In this document: positions 35,834 through 45,176 of the stretch, piece by piece
Numbering within the stretch: position 1 is the stretch's first letter
Layout: the number at the start of each line of letters is the position of its first letter
Source of the DNA: Desertivirga arenae
Lineage (GTDB): Bacteria; Bacteroidota; Bacteroidia; Sphingobacteriales; Sphingobacteriaceae
Length of the DNA stretch: 64,000 nt
Assembly: GCF_017355785.1 (NCBI RefSeq)
Contig: NZ_JAFEWE010000007.1
Location: forward strand, 62,001-126,000
Direction: 5' to 3'
Program-made: the position numbers and the translations under genes
Notes under the pieces: generated by a model
The model's input: only the letters and a program-made list of their open reading frames with translations
What the model was told of the DNA's origin: nothing
The model's database searches: none

Positions 35834-38800
35834 ATGCAAAATTTTGAGAAGGCTCTCGTATGTTCTTATGCGAAAGCTTTACAAAACGCATTATCCTTTT
35901 CCAGACGATCACGTACCCGGGCAGAAGCTCAAATGAGTCTGAGCCAAAGTTCTAAAACACAGAGAATATTTACAGGAACAAATGCAGTTCGTGGGCAAAT
36001 AGTATTCGTATTTATAGTTTTCTTTCTAGGTCACTTTCTGGCAGCAGCTCAAAACACTCCACCCCTGATCAACTCTAAATTAACAGGGGTAGTTGTCGAT
36101 GCACTATCTAAAGAATCACTGCCGGGAGCACTTGTAGCAATCAAAGGAACTACGCACAGGGTCTCAACAGACGCGCAAGGAAAATTTAGCTTCGTCACGG
36201 GGCAGAAGTTTCCTTATACCCTTGTTGTCTCTTATACGGGATTCAAAACAAAGGAACTGATTGTAAATGAAAGTCCGGTAACAATTGAGCTGGAAGAGTC
36301 TGTCAGCCAGTTAAGCGACGTGGTAGTTGTGGGATATGGTACGCAGAAGCGTACCTCATTAACAAACTCGGTAGCTCAGATCAGCGGCGAGGAATTAACC
36401 AAGAGACCTGTATCCAATATTCCCCAAGCCTTACAAGGACAATTACCTGGTGTTACGGTGATTGATAATGGCGGTGCTCCTGGTCGCACTACTGCCACTC
36501 TTCGCGTTCGTGGAGTAACCACTTTCAATATTAATAGTAGCAGTACATCTGGTTTTGATCTTTCAAAGAATGAGGCCCTTGTAATTGTTGATGGAATAGA
36601 ACAGCAACTGAATGATATTAATCCGGATGATATCGAGACTGTTTCAGTTTTGAAAGATGCTTCTTCTACGGCCATTTACGGTTCCCGGGCCACCAATGGA
36701 GTTATATTAATAACGACCAAGAGGGCGAAAGGTAACAAGCTTCAGGTTGATGTGAACAGCTATTATGCAGTACAGCAGGCTAATAATACTCCTGAACAAA
36801 TGGGCCTTGAAGATTATATGAGAATGCAGGTTGCCGCTTTTACTAACGTTGGAGCCACTTTACCCGCCAGGTTCACTGAACAGTCTATCCAAACTTACCT
36901 TACTACGGATGACAGGGAGAAGTATCCTTTGCCTAATACATGGTTTAGTAGAATGCTAAGTTCTGCTCCTCAGCAAAACTATAGTGTAGCCATCGCTGGA
37001 GGTAATGAAACTGTAAAAACCAGGGCCAGTTTGCGATACCTGGACCAGGATGGCGTGATTACAAATTTTAGCAGTAACCTGGCAGAATTAAGAGTGAATA
37101 ATGACTTCCAGGCCTCAAAGAAAGTGAGTCTTAGTGGCGACTTGAATTACCGGAGGGTTAATTCACGCTATCCTACTATTGATCCGGTTAATGCCTTCTT
37201 TCATGGATCTTTATGGGCTGTGCCGAAATACGCGGACGGAACTTATGGATTAAGTACCCAGGGAAACAATCCTCTGATGACAACTGAAATAGGAGGAATG
37301 TCAGGACAATCGACCGATTATTTAAACGCGGCTTTTAAAGGTAACTGGAATATTGTCCCTGGACTTAACTACACTCTTCAACTTGCCGGACGGGCCCAAT
37401 ATCTCGAACGTAAAGCTTTTGCAAATGCCTTTACTAATACAGATAAGAATACCAATATCATAAGAAGGGTTCCAAATAACAGCCTCACAGAGACTCGAAA
37501 TAACTTCCGGGAGTATACGATTAATAACCTCCTGACTTACGAAAGGAAGTTTAAACACCATAACCTGAAAACCCTTGCAGGATATTCAGAAATTCATAAC
37601 AATCAAAACTACCTTTCTGCATATCGCGAGCGCTTCTATAATAATGATATACAGTCCATTGGCCAAGGGGCAAACGACGCTACAAAAAGTAATACTGGTA
37701 ATGAAGCCGAATTTGGTTTAAAATCCTTTATTGGACGTGTAAACTACGACTTTGATGGTAAATACCTTTTGGAAGTAAATGGTCGCTATGACGGCTCTTC
37801 TAAATTTACAGGTGATAAACAGTACAGCTTTTTTCCTTCGGTTTCTGCTGCCTGGAGAATCTCCAATGAGAACTTCTGGAAAAACGGAGTTGGTTTTGTG
37901 AACGATTTTAAACTGAGAGGCTCCTGGGGTATTACGGGAAACCAGTCAGTTGATCTATATAGTTATTACTCAGCCTTAAGCGGTACCAGTTATACATTTG
38001 GAGGGACTTCAGTACAGGGATACCAACAAAATACATTAGCAAACACCGATCTGGGATGGGAATCAACAACGCAGTACGACATTGGAATTGACGCCTCGTT
38101 TTTCAAAAGCCGTCTGGATCTTACTGTCGACTACTATAATAAGTTGACTGAAGATATCCTCCTTAACTTGGATATTCCCGCAACTATCGGCTTGAATGCC
38201 CCACCGCAAAACGCAGGTTCGGTAGAGAATAAGGGTTGGGAGTTCGGAGCAATTTTTAGAAATGGAAACAGGAACTCTAAGTTTCGATACAATGTTGGTG
38301 CTAACCTTAGTATAAACAGGAATGAGGTGACTGATTTGAAGGGGACAGGTCCTTATATAACTGGCACCGACATTAATCCTCGTTATATTATCGCTAAAGG
38401 CTATCCTATAAATAGTCACTGGGGTTTTCTTACAGATGGTTTGTTTCAAACAGAACAGGAGATTGTTGATTATAAGGCAACCTATGCTGCTAACACTAAG
38501 CCAGGAGATGTAAAGTATATAGATCTTAACTCCGATGGGAAGATAGATGCCAACGACATGACTTATCTGGGTAGTGCCATTCCTAAGTTTACGTATGGCT
38601 TCAATACTAACTTAAACTATAAGAACTTTGACCTGAACCTACAGTTTCAGGGGGTAGCTAAAAATGATGTAAGACTTGCAGGGGCTTTGGCTGAAATGGG
38701 TAACCAGGAAGGTTTTACTCATCAAATGTATGCCGACTATTGGACCCCGGAAAATAGAGATGCAAGATTTCCTCGCCCTACCAAGTTTGATCTGCGGAAT

Positions 38801-39055
38801 GTTTCTACTTCTGACAGGCTGATGCTTAACGGATCGTATCTGAGATTAAAGAACATACAATTCGGTTATACTCTGCCCACTGCATTTACCAGAAAGGCAA
38901 ATGTTAACAAGGTTCGGGTATATGCCTCTGCAACTAACGTTTTCACCATTTCTAGATTAAATGAATGGAACCTTGATCCGGAGGTAGAATCAGGTCGCGC
39001 GGTGTATTATCCGCAGACCTCTTTATATACCTTCGGTATAAACCTGCAACTATAA
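35834..39055 (+). CDS. SusC/RagA-like TonB-dependent transporter
   Basis: This 1073-residue outer-membrane transporter of the sulfatase locus has an export segment at about residues 55-72, after an unusually long, arginine-containing N-terminus. An internal ATG at residue 34 could be the true start. A carboxypeptidase-regulatory-like domain covers about 83-155 (LTGVVVDALSKESLPGALVAIKG). The TonB-box-like segment VVVGYGTQKRTSLT leads to the plug at about 170-295 (LVIVDGIEQQLNDIN, LKDASSTAIYGSRATNGVI). The barrel follows to the end. There is no STN domain and no linked sigma/anti-sigma pair, so this transporter is not of the sigma-signalling kind. It is followed after 4 bases by susD. Confidence 0.95.
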   Translation: MQNFEKALVCSYAKALQNALSFSRRSRTRAEAQMSLSQSSKTQRIFTGTNAVRGQIVFVFIVFFLGHFLAAAQNTPPLINSKLTGVVVDALSKESLPGALVAIKGTTHRVSTDAQGKFSFVTGQKFPYTLVVSYTGFKTKELIVNESPVTIELEESVSQLSDVVVVGYGTQKRTSLTNSVAQISGEELTKRPVSNIPQALQGQLPGVTVIDNGGAPGRTTATLRVRGVTTFNINSSSTSGFDLSKNEALVIVDGIEQQLNDINPDDIETVSVLKDASSTAIYGSRATNGVILITTKRAKGNKLQVDVNSYYAVQQANNTPEQMGLEDYMRMQVAAFTNVGATLPARFTEQSIQTYLTTDDREKYPLPNTWFSRMLSSAPQQNYSVAIAGGNETVKTRASLRYLDQDGVITNFSSNLAELRVNNDFQASKKVSLSGDLNYRRVNSRYPTIDPVNAFFHGSLWAVPKYADGTYGLSTQGNNPLMTTEIGGMSGQSTDYLNAAFKGNWNIVPGLNYTLQLAGRAQYLERKAFANAFTNTDKNTNIIRRVPNNSLTETRNNFREYTINNLLTYERKFKHHNLKTLAGYSEIHNNQNYLSAYRERFYNNDIQSIGQGANDATKSNTGNEAEFGLKSFIGRVNYDFDGKYLLEVNGRYDGSSKFTGDKQYSFFPSVSAAWRISNENFWKNGVGFVNDFKLRGSWGITGNQSVDLYSYYSALSGTSYTFGGTSVQGYQQNTLANTDLGWESTTQYDIGIDASFFKSRLDLTVDYYNKLTEDILLNLDIPATIGLNAPPQNAGSVENKGWEFGAIFRNGNRNSKFRYNVGANLSINRNEVTDLKGTGPYITGTDINPRYIIAKGYPINSHWGFLTDGLFQTEQEIVDYKATYAANTKPGDVKYIDLNSDGKIDANDMTYLGSAIPKFTYGFNTNLNYKNFDLNLQFQGVAKNDVRLAGALAEMGNQEGFTHQMYADYWTPENRDARFPRPTKFDLRNVSTSDRLMLNGSYLRLKNIQFGYTLPTAFTRKANVNKVRVYASATNVFTISRLNEWNLDPEVESGRAVYYPQTSLYTFGINLQL

Positions 39056-39059
39056 CCAG

Positions 39060-40673
39060 ATGAAGCCAGAACATAAAATGAGATTTCAATCAAAATTAAA
39101 AGTGCCGGTTTTACTGATAGCCGCCGCACTCACTATTATATCCTGTCGTAAAGATATTCTTGACACTGTTCCCAACGACCGCTTGTCGGAGGAGTTGTTC
39201 TGGAAATCGGAGAACGATGCCAAGCTTGCTGTAAATGCGCTTTATACCCGCCTTGACAGTACTAACGTCCTTGCCTGGGACGCCATGTCTGACATCGCTC
39301 ATACTAATCAGAACTTCAACACAAATGCCTACATCGAACTGGGCACCTATGATGCTACCAGTCCGAAGGTTTTAAGTGAATGGGTATTGGCATATAAGGG
39401 AATAAGGGCAGCTAATTATTTTCTTGATAATGTTGATAAGGTTCCTGTCACTACTCCTTCCCTTATCAATCAGTTGAAAGGTGAAGCAAGAACGTTACGG
39501 GCTTACCAATATATTAAACTTGCCAGCTTATATGGAGATGTCCCGTTGATTACTAAATCAATTGGTATTGAAGAGGGAAGATCCGTTTCTCGTAATCCGG
39601 TAAATGAAGTGTGGGATTTTATCGACAAGGAACTGAGTGAATCAGCAGCACTCCTGCCTCCTTCATATACTGCAGCTGCTGATAAAGGAAGGATAACAAA
39701 AGGTGCTGCTTTAGCATTAAAAGCGCGGGCCGACCTGTTTGCCGGCCGTTATGAAAATGCTGCTGAAGCGGCTTTGCAAGTAATGAATCTAAACGTATAT
39801 GACCTGTATGAGAATTATGAGAAGTTGTTCAGCTACGCCGCGGAGAACAACAAGGAGGTGATTCTGGATAAGCAGTTTATTAAAGATTCATACCCTAATA
39901 ACGTATTTAACCTGCTGGCCCCTTATAGTCAGACGGGTAGTAGCTCCTACGTTCCGACAAGAAGTCTTGTTGACCTCTATGAAACAAGCAATGGAAAATC
40001 TATACTGGATGGAACAAGCGGCTACGATGAGCGCAATCCTTACCAGAACAGGGATCCACGGTTGAAGTTCTCGATCTTTCTGGATGGTGATCTCCTGCCT
40101 TCAGGTATTGTCTTTCGACCTCGTTCGGATAGTGGTACCTCTGATGCTATCGGAAATACATATATCGCTTCCACAACGGGTTTTAACATTAAGAAATATA
40201 TCAATAAAGAAGATTATGCTTCCCCATCGAACGGTGGTATCAATATTATCCTTTTAAGATATGCTGAAGTACTGCTTACCTATGCGGAAGCTAAAATTGA
40301 GCTGAACCAGATTGATAATACAGTATATGATGCCATCAACAAGGTCAGGAACGGACGGCAAGACGTTAAGCAGCCATCTATTGCGATCGGAAGAACGCAG
40401 GCTGAGTTGCGGGAGATTGTAAGACGTGAACGTACAGTTGAATTAGCATTTGAAGGTCTCCATTTCTTCGACATAAGAAGGTGGAAGACGGCGGAGGCTG
40501 TAATGCAAGGCCCTGTTTATGGCATTTCCTACGTAAAACCTGATAATACACTAACCACGGTGCAGGTAGTAGCGGTGAACAGAGTTTTTAATAAGGCTAA
40601 CCATTATCTGTGGCCGGTGCCGCAGAAGGAGCGGGACCTTAACCCTTCTTTATCCCAAAATCCTAACTGGTAA
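39060..40673 (+). CDS. SusD/RagB family surface glycan-binding lipoprotein
   Basis: This 537-residue lipoprotein has a lipobox ending IISC (Cys29 from the first ATG; an ATG at 39078 would shorten it by six residues). SusD landmarks are visible: DTVPNDRLSEELFWKSENDAKLAVNALY, GEARTLRAYQYIKLASLYGDVPL, GAALALKARADLFAGRYENAA, ILLRYAEVLLTYAEAKIEL, then RRERTVELAFEGLHFFDIRRW and the terminal HYLWPVPQKERDLNPSLSQNPNW. It pairs with the upstream susC to bind oligosaccharides at the cell surface. It is followed 19 bases later by a sulfatase, which places sulfated glycans as the likely ligand. Confidence 0.95.
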   Translation: MKPEHKMRFQSKLKVPVLLIAAALTIISCRKDILDTVPNDRLSEELFWKSENDAKLAVNALYTRLDSTNVLAWDAMSDIAHTNQNFNTNAYIELGTYDATSPKVLSEWVLAYKGIRAANYFLDNVDKVPVTTPSLINQLKGEARTLRAYQYIKLASLYGDVPLITKSIGIEEGRSVSRNPVNEVWDFIDKELSESAALLPPSYTAAADKGRITKGAALALKARADLFAGRYENAAEAALQVMNLNVYDLYENYEKLFSYAAENNKEVILDKQFIKDSYPNNVFNLLAPYSQTGSSSYVPTRSLVDLYETSNGKSILDGTSGYDERNPYQNRDPRLKFSIFLDGDLLPSGIVFRPRSDSGTSDAIGNTYIASTTGFNIKKYINKEDYASPSNGGINIILLRYAEVLLTYAEAKIELNQIDNTVYDAINKVRNGRQDVKQPSIAIGRTQAELREIVRRERTVELAFEGLHFFDIRRWKTAEAVMQGPVYGISYVKPDNTLTTVQVVAVNRVFNKANHYLWPVPQKERDLNPSLSQNPNW

Positions 40674-40692
40674 TTACTATTAAGGAGATTTT

Positions 40693-42024
40693 ATGAGATT
40701 TAATGAAAAGGCTTTAGTAATGATCCTGACTCTGGTCTCCCTGATTCAGTTGTCTGCTCAGGCACAGAAACCGAACATTGTTTTTGTGCTGGCAGACGAT
40801 TTGGGGTACGGCGACCTTAGCAGTTATGGAAATCCCGTTATTCAAACTCCTTTTTTAGACCGGATGGCTGCCAGAGGCGTCCGGTCAACTAATTATGTGG
40901 TTACGAGTCCCGTTTGTACACCCTCAAGGGCTGCGCTTCTAACTGGACGTTATCCTTCACGGATGGGACATCGCCCGGGGATTGATTGGGGACTTCCGGA
41001 AAGTGAAATAACACTGGCTCAGATCTTGAAAACCGCAGGATATAATACAGCAGTAATTGGAAAATGGCACCTGGCAGAGAGCGGCCCAGCCGCATTACCT
41101 AACAGGAAAGGATTCGATTACTATTACGGATTGCTTTACAGTCACGATTATAAGAAACCCTACGTGCAACGTGAGTATGATCTGAAGACCTTCAGAAATG
41201 AAGAACCCGATATTTCACATCCTGCTGATTCTAATCTGATTGGATTATACACCCGGGAGGCGATCGGGTTTGTGAACAGGCAAACAAAGAACAAGCCCTT
41301 CTTCTTGTATCTGGCGCATAATATGCCGCACTTGCCCCTGTCGTCATCTTTAAAGAATAAAGGCCGGTCGAAAGGAGGGCCGCTGGGAGATGTTATTGAG
41401 GAAATGGATCAGAGCCTTGAAACTATCTGGAAGGCTTTGGAGAAAAAGGGGATGGCCGACAACACAATTTTCATTTTTTCAAGTGATAACGGACCCTGGG
41501 TGAATTACCCTGACCGCATGGCGGGTGACGGAGTTACAAGACGCTGGTTTGTGGGATCTGCGGGAGGTTTCCGGGGAAGCAAGTCGGAGACATACGAGGG
41601 TGGACATCGCGTGCCTTTTATCGCTTATTGGAAAGGTCATACTCCAGCAGGAAAAGTTTCGACTGATATGATAAGCAGTCTGGATATGTTTCCTACGTTG
41701 GCGAACACGGCTCATGCTACTCTTCCGAAAGATCGTAGCCTTGATGGACAGGACATCACGAATGGGCTATTCAACAATTCCTCTCCTAAACAGCATAGAG
41801 AGATTTACTACGTTCACAATGGGCTTTGTCAGGCAGTAAAGCTTGGCGACTGGAAATATCGTGAAACTAAAATAAAGGCTGGCGACAAAGAACTACTACA
41901 GAAGGAGTTGTTCAACCTTGGGATAGATCCTTATGAACGGGTAAATGTTATTGAGGAGAATCCTGAGCAATATTCACGGCTTAAGGCACTTTTTGACAAG
42001 TTACCCACCTCTTCTGAAAATTAA
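40693..42024 (+). CDS. S1 family sulfatase (CTPSR type)
   Basis: This 443-residue secreted sulfatase has a signal peptide ending near AQAQ. It shows [21 protein letters not shown] with the calcium-binding aspartates, then the modified Cys75 in [39 protein letters not shown] and [15 protein letters not shown] follow, with a His and Asn-Gly pair for sulfate and metal contacts. The segment [18 protein letters not shown] is the usual helix before the SDNGP motif. It is the first of three sulfatases after susD. The preceding AAGGAGATT lies close to the ATG and looks like a Shine-Dalgarno site. Confidence 0.93.
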   Translation: MRFNEKALVMILTLVSLIQLSAQAQKPNIVFVLADDLGYGDLSSYGNPVIQTPFLDRMAARGVRSTNYVVTSPVCTPSRAALLTGRYPSRMGHRPGIDWGLPESEITLAQILKTAGYNTAVIGKWHLAESGPAALPNRKGFDYYYGLLYSHDYKKPYVQREYDLKTFRNEEPDISHPADSNLIGLYTREAIGFVNRQTKNKPFFLYLAHNMPHLPLSSSLKNKGRSKGGPLGDVIEEMDQSLETIWKALEKKGMADNTIFIFSSDNGPWVNYPDRMAGDGVTRRWFVGSAGGFRGSKSETYEGGHRVPFIAYWKGHTPAGKVSTDMISSLDMFPTLANTAHATLPKDRSLDGQDITNGLFNNSSPKQHREIYYVHNGLCQAVKLGDWKYRETKIKAGDKELLQKELFNLGIDPYERVNVIEENPEQYSRLKALFDKLPTSSEN

Positions 42025-42053
42025 AATTGAAATAATTATAAAAGCTTTAAAAT

Positions 42054-43511
42054 ATGTTGAAACGTTTACGGATCGTGCTGTTCAGAGGCCTGATCCTTTT
42101 ACCAGCAGCGATGATATTCTCATCTGCAAATCCAGAAAAAGAGAAACCACAAAAGCCTAATGTTATCGTCTTTTTCCTGGATGATATGGGGTATGGCGAC
42201 CTGTCAGTTACAGGTGCTTTAGGGTATAGGACCCCGAACATAGATCGGATGGCAGCAGAGGGCACACGCTTCACCAATTTTATGAGTGCTCAGGCTGTGT
42301 GTAGCGCATCAAGGGCTGCGATTATGACGGGATGCTATCCCAACCGTATTGGCATCTTTGGAGCGTTGGGCCCAACTTCTCCTATCGCTTTAAATAATGA
42401 TGAGGAGACGATTGCTGAGCTTCTGAAGGAAAGAGGCTACGCAACCGGTATTTTTGGAAAGTGGCATTTGGGTAGCAAAGAGCCTTATCTTCCACTTCAA
42501 AATGGCTTTGACGAGTATTTCGGGGTTCCTTATTCTCACGACATGTGGCCCCTGCATCCCAACCAGGTAAAAGCTAACTATCCTTCGTTGTTCCTTATTG
42601 ATGGGAATAAAAAAGTGAAAGAGGTTAAGAATCTGGAAGATGCTTCTACCATCACTACATCTATAACAGAAAGAGCAGTGGGATTTATACAGAAGCACAA
42701 AAATGAGTCCTTTTTTATGTATGTGCCACACCCGCTGCCTCACGTGCCACTGGCTGTTTCTTCTAAATTTAAGGGAAAAAGTGAACGGGGGCTTTTTGGT
42801 GACGTGATGATGGAAATTGACTGGTCGGTAGGAGAGATTTTGAAGGAACTTAAGAAGCAGGGATTAGATAAAAATACCCTGGTACTTTTTACAAGTGATA
42901 ATGGCCCATGGTTGAATTATGGTGACCATGCAGGATCAAGCGGAGCTTTCAGAGAAGGTAAGGGAACTTCTTTTGAAGGAGGACAGCGAGTTCCTTTAAT
43001 TGCAAGATGGCCAGGAGTTGTTCCTGAAGGAAGAGTGTCAGGAAAGCTGCTTTCAACGATTGATATCCTTCCGACTGTAGCGACACTCTGCGGTGCCAGA
43101 ATGCCGAAGAATCGCATTGACGGGGTGGAGTGGACCGCTTTGCTGAAAGGAGATGATGCTCAAAATCCGAGAGAGACCTTCCTCTACTATTACCGGAAGA
43201 ACAGCCTGGAAGCAGTTCGTAAAGGAAATTGGAAGCTTGTATTTCCGCACCCTGGTCGTACTTATGAAACAAGTAGTCCAGGCTATGGTGGAGCTCCAGG
43301 TCCTGTGAGTGAGGAAAAGAATTACCCGGCTGCATTATATAACCTGGAGAGAGACCCGGGAGAAAGATATGACGTAAGTTCCCAGTTTCCGGATATAGTA
43401 TCCACCCTTTCTAAAATTGGCGATGCTGCCCGGGAAGATCTGGGAGATGACTTGCAGAACCGGGTAGGAAAGAATGTGAGAGCGGCAGGGAAGGTTAATT
43501 TAGATAAATAG
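42054..43511 (+). CDS. S1 family sulfatase (CSASR variant motif)
   Basis: This 485-residue secreted sulfatase begins with a signal-like hydrophobic stretch (residues 8-25). It shows KPNVIVFFLDDMGYGDLSVTG, and its formylglycine motif is CSASR with Cys83, in VCSASRAAIMTGCYPNRIG. The proline of the canonical C-x-P-x-R is replaced by alanine. Sulfatase-maturating radical SAM enzymes accept C/S-x-A/P-x-R, so it is probably active. GKWHLGSKEP, HPLPHVPLA and LFTSDNGPWLNYGDHAG complete the active site. It ends two bases before the next sulfatase gene, so the two are transcriptionally coupled. Confidence 0.92.
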   Translation: MLKRLRIVLFRGLILLPAAMIFSSANPEKEKPQKPNVIVFFLDDMGYGDLSVTGALGYRTPNIDRMAAEGTRFTNFMSAQAVCSASRAAIMTGCYPNRIGIFGALGPTSPIALNNDEETIAELLKERGYATGIFGKWHLGSKEPYLPLQNGFDEYFGVPYSHDMWPLHPNQVKANYPSLFLIDGNKKVKEVKNLEDASTITTSITERAVGFIQKHKNESFFMYVPHPLPHVPLAVSSKFKGKSERGLFGDVMMEIDWSVGEILKELKKQGLDKNTLVLFTSDNGPWLNYGDHAGSSGAFREGKGTSFEGGQRVPLIARWPGVVPEGRVSGKLLSTIDILPTVATLCGARMPKNRIDGVEWTALLKGDDAQNPRETFLYYYRKNSLEAVRKGNWKLVFPHPGRTYETSSPGYGGAPGPVSEEKNYPAALYNLERDPGERYDVSSQFPDIVSTLSKIGDAAREDLGDDLQNRVGKNVRAAGKVNLDK

Positions 43512-43513
43512 AA

Positions 43514-45016
43514 ATGAAAGCTTTTCTTCCAATCCTCTCCACCCTGGTATTATTGGCTGAGCTGGTTACCGCTCAGGTCAAGAAAGTTACCGCCAAGCGA
43601 CCTCCTAATATTATTTATATCTATGCTGACGATCTTGGATACGGCGAGACAGGACCTTATGGACAGCAAAAGATAAAAACGCCTAATATAGATCGTTTAG
43701 CCAGGGAGGGAATGGTATTTACTCAGCATTATACGAGTGCACCTGTTTGTGCTCCAGCCAGGTGTATGTTAATGACAGGTAAACATAGCGGTCATTCGTA
43801 CATACGAGGTAACTATGAACTGGGAGGGTTTGCAGATAGCCTGGAAGGAGGACAGATGCCTCTGCCTGAAGGAACTTATACCCTGCCAAAAATGTTGAAG
43901 AAGGCTGGATACATTTGCGGGTTAGCCGGAAAATGGGGCTTAGGCGTAGCTAATACTACTGGCTCCCCCTTAAAACAGGGCTTTGATTATTACTTCGGCT
44001 ATCTTGATCAGAAACAGGCTCATAATTTTTATCCAAGTCACCTGTGGGAGAATGATAAGGTTTATAAATTAGCTAACCCCTATATTGATGTTCATCGCAA
44101 GCTGGACACCAACAATGTGCGCGACGAGGATTTTGAGTATTATAAAGGAAAGCAATATGCCCCCGATTTGATAACAGCAAAAGCGAACGACTTTATCCGC
44201 TCTAATCAGAAAGCCCCTTTTTTTCTGTATGTTCCTTACACCATACCTCACGCTGCTCTGCAGGTGCCTGATGCCTATGTAAATAAGTATAAAGGAAAGT
44301 TTGCTGAAAAGCCTTATTTAGGGCAGCGAGGATATGCTGCTGTGAAATATCCTTTTTCAACTTATGCTGGTATGATAAGTTATCTGGACGATCAAGTGGG
44401 ATTGATCCTGGAACAGGTAAGACGACTCGGCCTGGATGAAAATACGATCATTATGTTTTCAAGTGATAACGGCACTACTTATGCCGCAGGGGTAGACAAT
44501 AAATTTTTTAACAGCGTTGATGGATTACGAGGCTTGAAAAGTGATGTTTTTGAGGGAGGGATCCGGGAACCATTCATTGCTAGATGGCCAGGAAAGATAA
44601 GAGCGGGTGCAAGAACGGACCTTGTATCCGTACAGTTTGATTTAATGGCAACCCTGGGCGAATTAACTGGGCAAGATCCTGGAAATACTGATGGGGTATC
44701 TTTCCTCCCAACCTTATTGGGAAAGAATGAAAAGCAGCAAGCTCATCAATATTTGTATTTTGAATACCCGGAGAAAGGAGGACAGATTGCAGTGAGGATG
44801 GGGGATTGGAAAGGGGTACGGTTAGATCTTGCAAATAACTCTAATAGTCCCTGGATGCTCTTTAATCTGAAAACAGATAGAAATGAAACTAGTGACGTGG
44901 CTGCACAACATCCTGAAATTACTGCCAGGCTATCTGAAATTGTACGGAAGGAACATCAACCTGCTCACGTAAAGGAATGGGAGTTCATTGAGCCGAAATT
45001 TGAGAGCAGGAAATAG
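43514..45016 (+). CDS. S1 family sulfatase (CAPAR type)
   Basis: This 500-residue secreted sulfatase has a signal peptide ending at VTAQ. It shows PPNIIYIYADDLGYGETGPYG, then the modified Cys79 in VCAPARCMLMTGKHSGHSYIRGN. The GHSYIRGN variant after the motif, and the segment LAGKWGLGV in place of the usual GKWHLG, mark a different S1 subfamily from the other five. IMFSSDNGTTYAAGVDNKFFNS completes the catalytic residues. The closing part, YLYFEYPEKGGQIAVRMGDWKGVRLDL, is common in this group. It is the last gene of the sulfatase-susCD operon and is followed by a strong hairpin. Confidence 0.93.
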   Translation: MKAFLPILSTLVLLAELVTAQVKKVTAKRPPNIIYIYADDLGYGETGPYGQQKIKTPNIDRLAREGMVFTQHYTSAPVCAPARCMLMTGKHSGHSYIRGNYELGGFADSLEGGQMPLPEGTYTLPKMLKKAGYICGLAGKWGLGVANTTGSPLKQGFDYYFGYLDQKQAHNFYPSHLWENDKVYKLANPYIDVHRKLDTNNVRDEDFEYYKGKQYAPDLITAKANDFIRSNQKAPFFLYVPYTIPHAALQVPDAYVNKYKGKFAEKPYLGQRGYAAVKYPFSTYAGMISYLDDQVGLILEQVRRLGLDENTIIMFSSDNGTTYAAGVDNKFFNSVDGLRGLKSDVFEGGIREPFIARWPGKIRAGARTDLVSVQFDLMATLGELTGQDPGNTDGVSFLPTLLGKNEKQQAHQYLYFEYPEKGGQIAVRMGDWKGVRLDLANNSNSPWMLFNLKTDRNETSDVAAQHPEITARLSEIVRKEHQPAHVKEWEFIEPKFESRK

Positions 45017-45134
45017 TGTGTAATCTTAGAAAATTGAAAGTTGTTAGGAGATGCCTGGAGGGGCGATTTGTAGCATTAATGTGAGAAACGTCTGCCGTCC
45101 TAAAGAATTTGTTACTCAAGGATACCCTGAAAGG

Positions 45135-45171
45135 ATGATGTACTGCACTAATCTTAAATGCAGTACATCAT
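45135..45171. terminator. Bidirectional hairpin between the sulfatase operon and GH31 gene
   Basis: ATGATGTACTGCA (45135-45147) pairs perfectly over 13 bp with TGCAGTACATCAT (45159-45171). The GH31 gene ends six bases away on the minus strand, and the sulfatase operon ends 118 bases before it on the plus strand. The flanks are only partly T-rich, so it is a terminator by position and stem strength. Confidence 0.75.
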
Positions 45172-45176
45172 GATTT

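Noticed and set aside
38063-38449. 128-codon minus-strand open frame
   Set aside because: It is antisense to the barrel region of the SusC transporter.
42949-43335. 128-codon minus-strand open frame
   Set aside because: It is antisense to a sulfatase whose motifs are intact.
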